A stretch of 64,000 bases of DNA from Parafenestella ontariensis (Eukaryota > Ascomycota > Dothideomycetes > Pleosporales > Cucurbitariaceae). Made by a program: the position numbers and the translations under genes. The notes under the pieces are model-generated. The model searched no databases, was not told where the DNA came from, and saw only the letters and a list, made by a program, of their open reading frames with translations. Below, one piece after another: positions 53,758 to 64,000 of the stretch; position 1 is the first letter of the stretch, and every line of letters starts with the position of its first letter. Location of the stretch: assembly GCA_021596325.1 (NCBI GenBank), contig JAKGDA010000027.1, positions 310,001 to 374,000 on the forward strand, in the 5' to 3' direction.

Positions 53758-56057
53758 TCATCTGGTATCGTAGAAATCTACTGAGAAGTTGGGAGATTGG
53801 TCGTTATTCCCTGGGCCGGTATTTGACGCAGGTAAAGGCATGAATCTGCTAGGGTCTGCGGCCAAAAGGTCGGCCATGCTTACTTCTGATGAGAAACCCA
53901 AGTTCTGCATGAACTGTCCCTGATTTTGCAACTTTTTGGCACCGTGTAGCGAAGCAAGTTCATCAAAAAAGCTTTCTAGGTCGCCGGAAATAAAAGCATT
54001 GTACGGGTCTTGAGGATCGAGAGATCCTGGTTCGAGTGTTGGTGCACTATTTCCGATATTGAATGGCAGAGTACTGAGAGGTTGAAGAGTGTGCTCTTGG
54101 CGATTGGGGTTCATATCTGGAAGCAGGTCCTCAAGGAGAGATGAAGAGCCAGTAGGTTGGTGGTAGCGCTGTGGAATCGGCCCACCAGTCTGGGGAGAAT
54201 AAGAATGAGGAGAAGTCTGGGTCATATCGGGGTGCCGCGTTTGAAGGAGATCTGGGGGAGTGTAGGCGAGAGCGTTTGGCATGCTTTGTGGCTTTAAAGA
54301 GACTTGCCCCGACGTGGTAGCACACGCGTGTTCGAATTCTGCAAACAGTTGATGCGTTCGTATGCGGATGACCTGGTCTATATTCAGGTTGGCGGTGGCT
54401 CCTTTGATATTTTGCAATAAGCAGATGGCAATTGAGGGTAACTTGGTGAACCCAAACTGGTCTCTGACTAGTTCCAGCAGTTCTAATATCCGTTCAAGCC
54501 AAGTTTGAGATGGTACCAATGCAAAGGCAGTGGCGAAATATGTCAACTGTAGTAATACTGCAGGGGGTGTCAATGGTGTCAAAGCGGAGTCGGAGCGGAT
54601 GTAGTCGAGTTTTGGAGGCAGCGAGGATTTCCACAATTCTAGTCGGCCAATCATCTCGTGGAGGAAATTTCTCGCAGCTGGTTTCCGTCCTGAGCTCACA
54701 AGAATATCGACGAGTTCTAGGAGGTTGTTGAAAGTACTCAATGCTAGAGTTGGTAATCTCGACTGGGATGGTGGTCCCTGATTAACATCTCCACCCCAAG
54801 GCTGCCATTCTTCCATGCCATCCTCCTCTATCTTGCCCATCCATGTAAGGTCAGTTTTTTCCAGGTACGGGCGTCGGTTCAGGTGTAAAGCAAGGAGGTT
54901 GTCAAGCAAGAAACAGCTTGCGAAAACATTCTTTCGCCGAGGGTTGGTAGCTTCGGATGACTCGTCAAGCGTAAGAAAAATTCGTGACGCAGCGCCAACA
55001 AGAAGCCACGCTGCGGACAAGAAGGACCTGTTGATGTTGAACACAGCGAGATTGAGGAGTGCCTTTATATGATTTAGGTCAAACTTCCCCAGTTCATCGG
55101 GGATCAGGAGTCTAGAGACATCATAGAGCTTCTTGGGGGTCATGATGCGATGATGCTCTTGACTGCCAATGGTGTTAGACACGTCTTGAATACACCCAAC
55201 CGCGAAAATGCTCCACATTTCGGCATGATGCCCTGAACTAGGCATGTCGTGCGACAAGGCCAGACCTTGCTCCGGGTAAGAGTACGACAGTTTCAGAACA
55301 TCAAGCTTTTCGCATATAGGTAGCCAACATTGCGTATAGGAAGAATAGATCTCAAGGAACCTCCAATAGTCGGCTGGTAAAGGTGTAAGTCCGGGTGATG
55401 GCACGGGCTGTTGCATGTTTGAGTGATGATGGTCTGATGTCGAAGGCGTTGCTAGGTTTTGCGGCATAAGAGTCATATCAGAGGCCCAAGATACCTGCTC
55501 GTGAATAATGTCAGACCAATCCAGAATAGTTCATAAGATCAACTCACCTCCCCTTGGCGTTGAGCCTTCGGAGCACCGTGTAGAAGAGTTGCATCCTCCA
55601 CATCGATCTCGCTCTCCTCATCAGAACTCGGCATTTTTTCATCTCTGGGGCTGATTTGGTCTCCGGCCAATGCCTTTGTAACATCTCTACAAAACCTGCT
55701 CTTCCTCCAGCTCTTATGTAACTGGTTCGATTCCTTGGTTCCCCGTGCAAGAAGGACTGTGTTTTCTTGAGCCAGCTGTCTGTTCACCAACTCCTCCATC
55801 TCAGCACTATGCTGGAAAACAAATGCCAGGGTGGTTTCAAGGCTTCGTATATAGCCAGGTTGCAGCCCTCTTTTTTTGGGGTTCGAAGTATATGTACACC
55901 CCCGCTTCAGCTCGAAGCATGGCAAACATATTGGCTGATTTCCGTCACATTTCTCGCGGGCAGTACGGCACTGGTCGCACGCTCTAGAGACGCGGAAGCG
56001 TTTCGCGGGCACATCCTGCGTAGCTAGTCGGCGTTTTTCCTGGCCCTGCGAAGGCAT
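53758..56057 (-). CDS. qutA: Quinate pathway transcriptional activator QutA (Zn2Cys6)
   Basis: Exons 55548-56057 and 53758-55494 (53-nt intron with CTGAC branch site) give 748 aa. The zinc cluster is C27-x2-C30-x6-C37-x6-C44-x2-C47-x6-C54 within RACDQCRTAREKCDGNQPIC, followed by NPKKRGLQPGYIRSLETTLA, the linker typical of QutA/QA-1F. The middle holds the usual fungal transcription factor region (DYWRFLEIYSSYTQCWLPI, HHAEMWSIFAVG); the C-terminal 200 residues are Pro/Ser/Gln-rich and would be the activating part. It binds 16-bp palindromes upstream of quinate genes and is held inactive by QutR until quinate is present. It is divergent from qutR. Confidence 0.92.
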
Positions 56058-56389
56058 CGGTAATGGTGCGATTCAATGTGGAAAGACCATGGCTTCATCT
56101 CACCAGGCTTGACAGACCGAATGAATCACGGCAGTGGGCGACCTGTTAGGCAAACCGATTTCGCTTGCGATTTGCGTGGCTTCCCAACGAAGCCATGGGG
56201 TAACGTCTGCGAAGGCGAAGTTGGCGTGCAGTGCGGGAACCTGGGGAAGCGGACCGTGCACCCCGGGTAAAGTCTTATTCCGGAGGAAAGGCTAGCGAGC
56301 ACGTGGTCTGTGTGCCGCCAACGCCCGACTCTAGTCCATGTTGTACATCCACAACTTCGCCGGCTACCAGTTCGAGAACTCCATATGCC
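56058..56389. promoter_or_regulatory. Divergent qutA-qutR control region
   Basis: 332 bp between activator and repressor starts, with one candidate activator site at 56265. This would allow the activator to control both regulators. Confidence 0.5.
56265..56280 (+). promoter_or_regulatory. Candidate QutA activator site
   Basis: GGGTAAAGTCTTATTC matches GGRTAARYRYTTATCC at 13 of 16 positions and is 110 bp upstream of the qutR ATG. Confidence 0.45.
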
Positions 56390-59017
56390 ATGGCTTCTGT
56401 TGCGACCGGAACGAAACGGACGTTTGATACTATGAGGGAGGAAGGATTAGCGATCAATGGCCGTGTTGTGCTGCCAGCGCCACCTGGGTCCCGGGAGCGA
56501 AGTCTACCAAACTCGGGCATTACAACACCCGTGCCCACTGTCCTGGCCTCACCAAATGAATGCCGGCGCGTTTTCGACTCCAATGCCTCGATTGTTCTCA
56601 TCGGGATGCATGGGACGGGCAAAGCAACGTTGGCCATGATGGCTTCGGGCGCGTCTCGGCGACGGGTGGTTGACATGGAGAATCTCTTCTATGCGACAAC
56701 CGGCTTCTCCACGGCAGCCTATCGAAAGCAATTCGGATCCTCCAACCGTTGTCTTCGGCAGGAGGAAATTCTCCGAAACGCTTTCCAAACCTACGACAAA
56801 GGCGCGATTATTGTCTGCAATGGAGGCTTTCCATTAGACAAGAGTAGTCAGGGCCTCTTGCGCGAGTTTGCAGTGACGCATCCAGTGATTCATATCACGC
56901 GCGATCTTCTTAGTGTGCATCAATACCTCGAGACTGCAGAAGAATCAAAACTCCATGACATACTCGCTCTCAGTACCCCGGTATTCCGAAGGTGCTCAAA
57001 CTACGAATTCTACAATCTGTCGGAAACCGATGCGACTCATCTATCAGTTGCGCCCGCAAATCAACCCTCTGTTCCGGCTTTTTTGACTTTGAAACGGGCA
57101 GAAAGAACCTTCTTCAAATTTCTATCTCTAGTCTTATCACCCGAGAACACGCATAGCAAGATGAAAAGTGTGACCACTCCGCTGGAGCCTGGCCATCTCC
57201 CGCTGACATATGTCCCCCTCGAATTAAGGCATTACACCTGTGCAGTGCAAGTTCTGCTTTCGGATCTCACACCAGAGGATGTAGATCTTGAAGAACTTGA
57301 GTTTGGGTGCGACGCATTCGAGATAGTCGTTGAGCCTGTCCAACTCTCAACTGACCAAGCCGAAGACATCAGCAAGAGCATATCCAGGGTTCGGAGAAGT
57401 ACGGTAACTCCAATCATTTATCACGTTATGCCTGCCGCGACGAGCCCAAGCTACTCGGACACATCTTACCTCGCCAATTTGTGGCATGGCCTACGAATGT
57501 CGCCCGAGTTTGCGACCGTTGATTTGACAATGAATGAGGAACTGATACGCGCCATTGTCTCTTGTCGGGGGTCAACCAAGATTATTGGTCATCTTCATGC
57601 AGCGGTGGACTGGTATGACGCGTTTTGGCTGGAAAAGTACGACTCGGCGATGCATCTGGGCTGTAGCCTTGTCCGATTTACACGTCCCGCGAACTTCATG
57701 GACGACAACGCTGCAATTCAGAGCTTTAGGAACACCATCTACGCAAAGTCTCAGCGAATCCCCATGATATGTTACAACACCGGGCGCGCCGGACGTCGCT
57801 CGGCTTGCTTCAATCAAGTCCTTACTCCTGTGATTCCAGAAACACTGAGGAAGAGTGCCGACTTTGAAGCAAGAGCACAACACAATCCCGAAACTTCCTG
57901 GCTAACAGTTCAGGAGGCTACACATATTCTGTACGCATCTTTTACATACGATCCGATGGAGTTCTATATAGTTGGCGTTAGCACTGGATACAGCTTATCC
58001 CCTGCAATGCACAATGCAGCATACCAGGCATGTGGCATGCCGCATCATTTTGACCGTCTCCAAACTCCGACCTTAGATACGTGTCTGCGCGAGATATTGC
58101 GCAGGCCAAACTTCGGCGGTACCGCAGTCAGTCAACCATTTAAGATCGACGCCATCTCCTTCACACAATCAATGAGTCGACACGCGCGGGCAATTGGGGC
58201 CGTAAACACTCTGATACCCATTCGCCATCTCAACGATGATGGCAGTATCCCTGACTCTGACAACATCGAGTTATTTCAAGAACGCAACCAGTCTGGACCA
58301 GTCAAAGCATTGTATGGAGATAATACTGATTGGATAGGAGTCAGAGCTTGCATTCGGCGCGGCCTATCACCGGCAAATGCCGTCCGGCCCTCAACCACGT
58401 CTGGACTCATTATTGGAGCAGGAGGTATGGCCAGAGCGGCCATATATGCAATGTTGCAACTCGGTATAAAGAATATTGCTATATTCAACCGAACGGTCAA
58501 AAATGCGAAATTACTCGCCACATACTTTACCCAGTTGGCTTCCAGTCCCTCCGCTGTCAAACTGTTCCCATATTTTGTTCAAGGATCTCAGCCAACATTT
58601 CGGATCCTCGAATCTCGAAACGACCCCTGGCCCAGTGACCTCCATGCACCCACTGTTATTGTGTCCTGTATACCTACGCACGCTATCGGCGACGAGCCTT
58701 CTCCCCAGTTTACCCTTCCCACACAATGGATGCAGTCTCCTACCGGCGGTGTTGTAATTGAACTAGCCTACCGAACGTTGAACACGCCTCTGTCGACACA
58801 AGTCCGTGAAGAAGCGTCGAAATCATGGTTATGCCTGGATGGTCTAGATCTCCTGCCGGAGCAGGGCTTTGCTCAATTCGAACTCTTCACGGGAAAAAGA
58901 GCACCACGCAGGATCATGCGAGAAGAGGTCTTGCGTTGCTGGACTGATGAGCAGGGCAGACCTGACCCGAGCATGGTGCGAACAAGGCTGGAAGCAATGG
59001 ATAAGCAGCAACCTTGA
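56390..59017 (+). CDS. qutR: Quinate repressor QutR (AROM-derived)
   Basis: A 875-aa intronless protein from ATG 56390; the frame is open upstream to 56231 but lacks an ATG. It is built like the last three domains of the pentafunctional AROM enzyme: a shikimate-kinase-like part with P-loop IGMHGTGKAT (about 71-80), a type I dehydroquinase-like part (about 267-487) and a shikimate-dehydrogenase-like part (about 524-875; STGYSLSPAMHN, GDNTDWIG, GAGGMARAA). In the dehydroquinase-like part LGCSLVRFT has Arg where the enzyme keeps its Schiff-base Lys, so that activity should be lost. QutR/QA-1S binds the activator and blocks it without quinate. The dehydrogenase part has SQPFK in place of MPHK. 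Confidence 0.93.
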   Translation: MASVATGTKRTFDTMREEGLAINGRVVLPAPPGSRERSLPNSGITTPVPTVLASPNECRRVFDSNASIVLIGMHGTGKATLAMMASGASRRRVVDMENLFYATTGFSTAAYRKQFGSSNRCLRQEEILRNAFQTYDKGAIIVCNGGFPLDKSSQGLLREFAVTHPVIHITRDLLSVHQYLETAEESKLHDILALSTPVFRRCSNYEFYNLSETDATHLSVAPANQPSVPAFLTLKRAERTFFKFLSLVLSPENTHSKMKSVTTPLEPGHLPLTYVPLELRHYTCAVQVLLSDLTPEDVDLEELEFGCDAFEIVVEPVQLSTDQAEDISKSISRVRRSTVTPIIYHVMPAATSPSYSDTSYLANLWHGLRMSPEFATVDLTMNEELIRAIVSCRGSTKIIGHLHAAVDWYDAFWLEKYDSAMHLGCSLVRFTRPANFMDDNAAIQSFRNTIYAKSQRIPMICYNTGRAGRRSACFNQVLTPVIPETLRKSADFEARAQHNPETSWLTVQEATHILYASFTYDPMEFYIVGVSTGYSLSPAMHNAAYQACGMPHHFDRLQTPTLDTCLREILRRPNFGGTAVSQPFKIDAISFTQSMSRHARAIGAVNTLIPIRHLNDDGSIPDSDNIELFQERNQSGPVKALYGDNTDWIGVRACIRRGLSPANAVRPSTTSGLIIGAGGMARAAIYAMLQLGIKNIAIFNRTVKNAKLLATYFTQLASSPSAVKLFPYFVQGSQPTFRILESRNDPWPSDLHAPTVIVSCIPTHAIGDEPSPQFTLPTQWMQSPTGGVVIELAYRTLNTPLSTQVREEASKSWLCLDGLDLLPEQGFAQFELFTGKRAPRRIMREEVLRCWTDEQGRPDPSMVRTRLEAMDKQQP

Positions 59018-59861
59018 CATTTGCCTCGTAACGGCAGACTTTTCAATATTGTTGTTCTGTGGCAGCTTTGACACCTCTCTTCAGATTGGCAGCGGAACAG
59101 TTTAAGCAAAGGAACTAGAATGCGAAATCAGAGCGGTATTTTGATGTCTACGGAGGCCATCGATGTATCAGACTCCGCGAACATGACCTCGACTTGGTTC
59201 AAACTGGTGAACCGATCCTGGATAGCAAGGACTCCGTGATGGGGACTAGACCTCTCATAGTGGCGACGAATTCAGACCCAGTAGGATACACCCGAGCTTC
59301 GGGCCTAACAAGACACCGTAGGGGTTGAATCGATATTGAGGAGGTTTCGCGATGCGGGAGCGAGGACAAAATATCTTATTGATATAAGCAAGCTCAGGAA
59401 GTAGTAGCTCTAGAAGTGAGTGAACTTGCTCGGTTACTTGATCGCAGGTAGTCACGGCAGTTTGGATCGATTAGGAAGTGGTTTTAGCTACGAAGGTTGT
59501 TATTATACCCTAGGAAGCAATACTTACGAGAATGCGGATTAGTATGCATGTTATTCTGAGCAAAGACAATAATCAAACAAGGAATCACACGCAAGAAGAT
59601 CACGTCATGACACAATGCTCTTGTTCAGCTGTCGAATACAACACCTCATAGCCATGCAGGCAAAATGGCACTACAAAAGCTAGGATCCATGATCATACAT
59701 TATTCAATGGCTGACTCTAAATTGCCCAAACCTTCCGTGAAAGCCGATCCCACTAGCAATTGAAGCCTTGCAACAGTCTGACTAGTGGCTAAGTTGGCAT
59801 GCCAGTACCGAAAGATGGTGGAATACCATGACTCGCCGCTTGACCCAAGGATCAATAGGCT
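59018..59861. other. Intergenic region
   Basis: Right edge of the quinate cluster. No frame longer than 80 codons. A quinate permease gene, common beside these genes elsewhere, is not present. Nothing else seen. Confidence 0.5.
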
Positions 59862-61584
59862 CTACTCCGCTGCGGGAGATCCAGAACTATCAGCAACATC
59901 GCTGATATCGTCGCCGTCTTCACCACCAGCCTAATCCACCTTGCCACGCTTAGCATCTGGCGCCATGGACAGCGAAGATGCGTCCATCGTTCCGGTACAT
60001 GCATGCTTCACACCATGAGTCGCAGGATGAGGAATGGGAGCGGCCTGAGCGTGTGTCTGAAGGCGCGAGATATTCCCTCCCAAGTTCGTGTCCATGTTTT
60101 CATGGTACGTCGCCTCACCCGCCTTGTGCAAAGTAGGGCCATTCGAGTGATGGCTGCACATATTCATGTTGTTTCCGCCGGTCACAGGAGCAAACGGGGT
60201 CAGCAGAGCTGGGTCGATAGGCGGTCCACTATTGAGATGGAAGTGAAACTCACTGTTGTGAAATTCCGTGTTGTGCGTATTCCAATGATGCATGTTGGTA
60301 TTAGCCTGGTTACCGCCTCCATGCACGTCCGGGACCTGTGAGCGTGTTGGTGTAGATCGATCGTGACGACCAGCGGGAACCGAAGACTCTGGCTGCGCAG
60401 GTACCGTGGGTGGTGCGTAGCGCATCGCACCAGTAGGAGCATAAGCTGACGGTAGGTAGTTTGGCATAACAGGGCGAGTCGAGACAGCGCGCGTCTGGTC
60501 CTACGGCATGTCGAAGCTATTGGTGTTGAAGAGTTCGCCAGCCGTAGTAAAGTCGGGGTGATTGTCGTTCATACCTCCGTAAGACCATGGGGCAGGCGCA
60601 GAAAATGTGAGAGTATCGACCGAACCAGGGACAATTCCATGTTGTAGACCAAAGCCATAGTGAGTACCAGTCGGAGGGCCCAACGTGCTAGCGTGCGGTC
60701 GAATCATACCTTCGTTACGAGCATGAGTAACATCAGTTCGTTGGAGGTTGAGTCGATCTATGACATGACCGGGGGATATAACAGGGACGAGAGGCCGTGG
60801 AGAGGGAGCAGCAACGTGCTTTCGGCTCTTGCGAACCTTCTTTGCCTCGCTCACCTTAGTTCCTGGGTTTGGTGTTGTTGGCGATATCGTTTATTCGGCG
60901 TCATCTTGTTCCTTCTGTTGCGTCATGAGAGCCTCGTGCTCCTTCTGTTTGGTCCTCTTCTTCCTGTCATTCGTATCCTTGTTGAGTCTTTTTATCGCGA
61001 TAGACGCTGAGCGGAGCGTTCGCCAGGTTGGCCATCTTTTCGTCGGAGTAGACAATCTCGCGACTCACTGACTTCCAGTCGCGAAGTGCGTCGATGATGT
61101 CTTTGATTCGCTGCGCGCATTTGGAGGTCTTGTCTTTAGCGACGGGTTTCTCCTTCAGCTTTTCGAGCCGATCCTGGTTTTGGTGGCCACAGCATCCAAC
61201 CCGGCATTGGTTCAGCATCCGTTGAAAAAGGGCACGACAAGCGGCTTCCACGTCGTCCACGGGGATGGAACCAACGCCTCCCCGAGCAAAGACTGTACGG
61301 CCCTCATACGTCGGGCCATCATTTGCTATATCCAGATTGTACACACCTTGGATCATATCTGCGATGTACTCATCTTGACGCCCAATGACGAGCGCAATAG
61401 TCCTGTCCGTGTTAGGATCAACTCGCGGTACAACTTTCGAGCGGTGACGATGGTCAAAGGCTCCCATAGGATTATTAGTCCAAAGCAGACGTGTCGGACG
61501 GCCTTGCCGGTCAAACTGATATGGATCAAGGGTAGTGGGGGCACTGGGATTGGCCATATTGGATGTGTATGCTCTGCCGGTCAT
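59862..61584 (-). pseudogene. Decayed gene with three in-frame stops and a frameshift
   Basis: From ATG 61584 the frame runs 200 residues (GRPTRLLWTNNPMG, TDRTIALVIGRQDEYIADMI, KTSKCAQRIKDIIDALRDW). At a run of five A (60989-60993) dropping one base opens a Lys/Glu-rich continuation (RKKRTKQKEHEALMTQQKEQ) that leads in one frame through TAA (60891-60893), KKVRKSRKHVAAP, TAG (60501-60503), NYLPSAYAPTG, TAG (59931-59933) and an acidic end to a final TAG at 59862. Each internal stop could derive from CAA or CAG by C-to-T. Protein-like sequence continues on both sides of every stop, so this reads as one gene of about 570 codons, now broken. Unmodelled introns could hide some breaks. The family is unrecognised; Lys-rich runs hint at a nuclear protein. 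Confidence 0.65.
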
Positions 61585-62592
61585 TAGGAAAAGCGGAGTT
61601 GAACCGCAATTTCAGAGTTAACAAGGTTTTGAACGATCTGTTGAGCTCTTTGTAGTTGTGGTTGGTATCGCGATGAATAGTACATTGTCCTGGGGGAAAA
61701 GTGACTAAGAACCCTTGGGAGTGCTACTTCGGGCGTAGTCATGGGCGACAAGCTCACGTGGGTCGCAGTTCAGAAGCCTTTCACCATTCCTTAGACATCT
61801 GTGAATGTTCAGAAGCGGCCAGATAGGACTACGGTCCGTTGGCATTATCAGAGATTTCGATTACTGTAGTAGGTCGAGGAGTAGGTGTGCCTGGTGCATA
61901 ATATTCTACAAAAGCACGGATGCGGGACCTTGGAGCTTTACAATATGGTATTATAACAAGAAAAGCTCATGACAGACAAACAGGCGGCACGAAGGGCGAT
62001 GGAGTATCTCAACTTGTCGTGGTTATGTACCTATGGTAGCGACGACATAATACTGCCGGCTCAGGTTTTCAGCCACTCCTCCCTTGGAACTGAAGTGTAT
62101 CCTCTATACCAGAGGATCGGCACGGTCGCGAGTTTCTCGGAAATTATTGAAAGCACAGTGTCACATGACGAGGATAACCTAGATGTAGCAAAGAATGAGA
62201 AGGAAGATCAAGACACAAGGGATGATGCTAGAAGATATCCGCTTTATTAGAGCAAGGCAAACTATTTGACGGTGGCTCTAGAGTGACCGTCATGTATGAC
62301 TATTCTGGGCTGTTCTTTAGCAATGTAGAAGGGACTTTCTAGGAGTTTAATTATTATGTTGTATTACCTTAAACATTAAGCGGAGGATGTGAATGGCGAT
62401 AGTTGACCCTGACCCTGACCCTGATCACTGACCACTGACGAGCTCCGCCCAAGTCTACTGCATGCCTGAGTTGGTGCGGGAGCAAGTTGTTCGGGCTAAA
62501 ACTTCTTTTTGAATGGGATTGAGTGAGCGATAAACAACGAAAAAACGAGTGAAGTAAGCTACTTGTATATAACCTATATTATCTGTTTCTAC
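61585..62592. other. Intergenic region
   Basis: A 93-codon ATG-led frame (61969-62250) ending in an acidic stretch (DEDNLDVAKNEKEDQDTRDD) has no recognised family and is not called a gene. A short CTGACC repeat lies at 62404. Nothing else seen. Confidence 0.4.
62404..62438 (+). repeat. Short tandem TGACCC repeat
   Basis: Three exact tgaccc units followed by decayed copies (tgatcac tgaccac tgac). Intergenic. Confidence 0.7.
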
Positions 62593-64000
62593 TTAAATCT
62601 TTGTTGGCCGAAATAGTTCTGTGACTCTAGGAGCATCATAATACTCGGCATCAAGAGAGACATTCTGCATGTTTGTGTACCCAAAATCCGTCGGGCCACC
62701 GGTTTGTATACCACGCTCTGTGTACCTGTGCAGGATATATTAGCCAAAGTCCTGTAAGGGAGATGTTCGGGGGGAGGGGTATCTAGCCGCCTCTCTACCC
62801 GCCTTCCACAACTACACAATTACAGAAACCCCGCGACTTACCAATGTGGATGTGCCTTGAAAGCAATAACATGAACCCTCAGGCCATATTTAATATCCTG
62901 CGTACCCAAAGCATATCCGTCCATGCCGATAATGCTGATGAGATCTGGAACTGTGCACAGTATTTCTTCTGAATCGTCCGGATTGACCAGTGCAGCGTAA
63001 AGATATTCGTTCTGGAAGGGGAGCTTCATTTCGCGCGATTCGCCAGATACGTGTTCGCCGACCTCGCGCTCGTCGTCGTCAATGGCGCGCAAGCGCACAC
63101 TGCCCTCCGTGTATCCGCCGTCTGAGACGAAGCGCCGGACATCGATGATTTTGCCCGTGTATAAGACGCGGCCGCAGGGATTTGCTTTGAGCTAGAGGGT
63201 GGGGTGGGCTAGTAAGCATCATGGTCGAGTGGGAAAATCACAAGGCAAAGCTGGGGTTTACGTACCATGGCATCTACTACGCTTGTTTTCTCTTGTCGCG
63301 CTTGGTATACTGCTCGGCCAATGTGCCATGCTAGCGACATGGACCCAAGAACTGCAGTTCGCTTCACGTCTTTTGCTCGCACGCCAGCTGCTGCCATTTG
63401 GCTTAGAAGACCGAGTTCAATGGCAGCTTTTCGGTGCAATTTCTCCAAGCGCACTGGGTCGTCGCACCGAGATACAATTACGGTGTTGTGCAGACCGTCT
63501 GCTTGTGCACAGGGTGTTATAGGAAGACCGTGGACTAGAGGGGATCAGTCTTTGTATTTCCATATACAGGAAAAATTGGGTTCGAGGCATTGCTTACCAT
63601 GGGTGGTGGTGTGATAGATGCGCGGATAGGCCCGGCCCATGTAGTCCGCGTCAATAGTGGGAATGTCCCATTCCGTAGATGTGAGCAGCGGCCGTAAGCC
63701 ATTCATGCCGCCTATTTCTTCCTAGACCTAGTCTCAGCACATGATGCCATGTTGGTGGGCCGTCACCTTAATGCTAGACTTACCGCAATCATCGCTCCTG
63801 GTTTGTCAACCGCGTAGAAAGGCAATAGGCTAGAGATGGCGTCAACGGCTTCAGTTCCGCTTGGTAACCGCTCAGAAACCACAGCCGGCGCACTGTGTGT
63901 TCACGGCGTTAGCACAGTCCAGAAGATGGTAGTTTGGTGTGCCACAACACGTACCCATAAGTTGTTGATCCGAAGACTAACGTGTCTTCGGGCAGCGCGT
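62593..64000 (-). CDS. DUF917-type C-terminal region of a hydantoinase-like protein (partial)
   Basis: The 3' part of a multi-exon gene that runs off the window. Exons from the edge: 63955-64000 (partial), 63784-63892, 63598-63721, 63266-63534, 62842-63191, 62593-62725; introns are 62, 62, 63, 74 and 116 nt, all GT-AG and in phase. The joined product reads LPEDTLVFGSTTYGAPAVVSERLPSGTEAVDAIS, then EEIGGMNGLRPLL, DADYMGRAYPRIYHTTTH, NPCGRVLYTGKIIDVRRF and ends VTELFRPTKI. These blocks are typical of the DUF917/S-methylthiohydantoin desulfurase-like family, which in fungi is often fused behind a hydantoinase/oxoprolinase domain; that part, if present, lies beyond 64000. The substrate is unknown. 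Confidence 0.75.

Noticed and set aside
61969..62250. 93-codon plus-strand frame with acidic end
   Set aside because: Could be a small gene but nothing beyond the frame itself supports it.
1..64000. tRNA or rRNA genes, CRISPR arrays, transposases
   Set aside because: I looked for B-box-like GGTTCGANTCC, spaced direct repeats and transposase or reverse transcriptase motifs and found none convincing; reading by eye can miss tRNA genes.

Overview
This is a stretch of a filamentous ascomycete nuclear genome. The evidence is short GT-AG introns (about 44-270 nt, many with CTRAY-type branch sites), fungal-only families (HET-domain proteins, a Zn2Cys6 activator, Clr2, a quinate-utilisation cluster) and CT-rich promoters. 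The gene set fits a dothideomycete, perhaps Pleosporales, but that placement is inference. About 29 loci are supported; exon joins were worked out by hand from splice sites and reading frame.

Layout. 1-14.9 kb is an accessory-looking block: two paralogous HExxH putative zinc proteases flank a small secreted protein; then come a HET-domain gene with an in-frame TAA or a weak intron near its start, a Ser-rich disordered protein, a divergent protein kinase, and a second HET gene broken by a TGA inside a conserved motif. 14.9-22.2 kb holds a SNF2-PHD chromatin remodeler divergently paired with the silencing factor Clr2, then a mitochondrial-type thioredoxin-like protein. 22.6-28.5 kb is one very large gene (about 1932 aa) that appears to encode four tandem Ulp1-like cysteine-protease modules, two with and two without the catalytic cysteine. 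It is the strongest candidate for something undescribed. 29-48 kb is mostly housekeeping: bZIP factor, AIG1-like membrane protein, a gene-poor 3.4 kb gap, a tau55-like histidine phosphatase, a tautomerase-like protein, RNase H2 subunit C, a multi-pass membrane protein, ESF1, a 55-aa three-exon protein, and a large protein with a possible nucleotidyltransferase-like N terminus.

48.1-59.0 kb is a quinate/quinic acid catabolic (qut/qa) cluster: qutE (type II dehydroquinase), qutG (IMPase-like), qutB (quinate/shikimate dehydrogenase), qutC (dehydroshikimate dehydratase), qutA (activator) and qutR (AROM-derived repressor). Together these would turn quinate into protocatechuate through dehydroquinate and dehydroshikimate, with QutA activating and QutR restraining transcription. 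No quinate permease (qutD) lies in the window. Near-matches to the known 16-bp activator site lie in the qutB-qutC and qutA-qutR intergenic regions.

59.9-61.6 kb is a decayed gene with three in-frame stops, all explainable as CpA-to-TpA changes, plus a homopolymer frameshift. The window ends inside a multi-exon gene encoding a DUF917-type C-terminal region.
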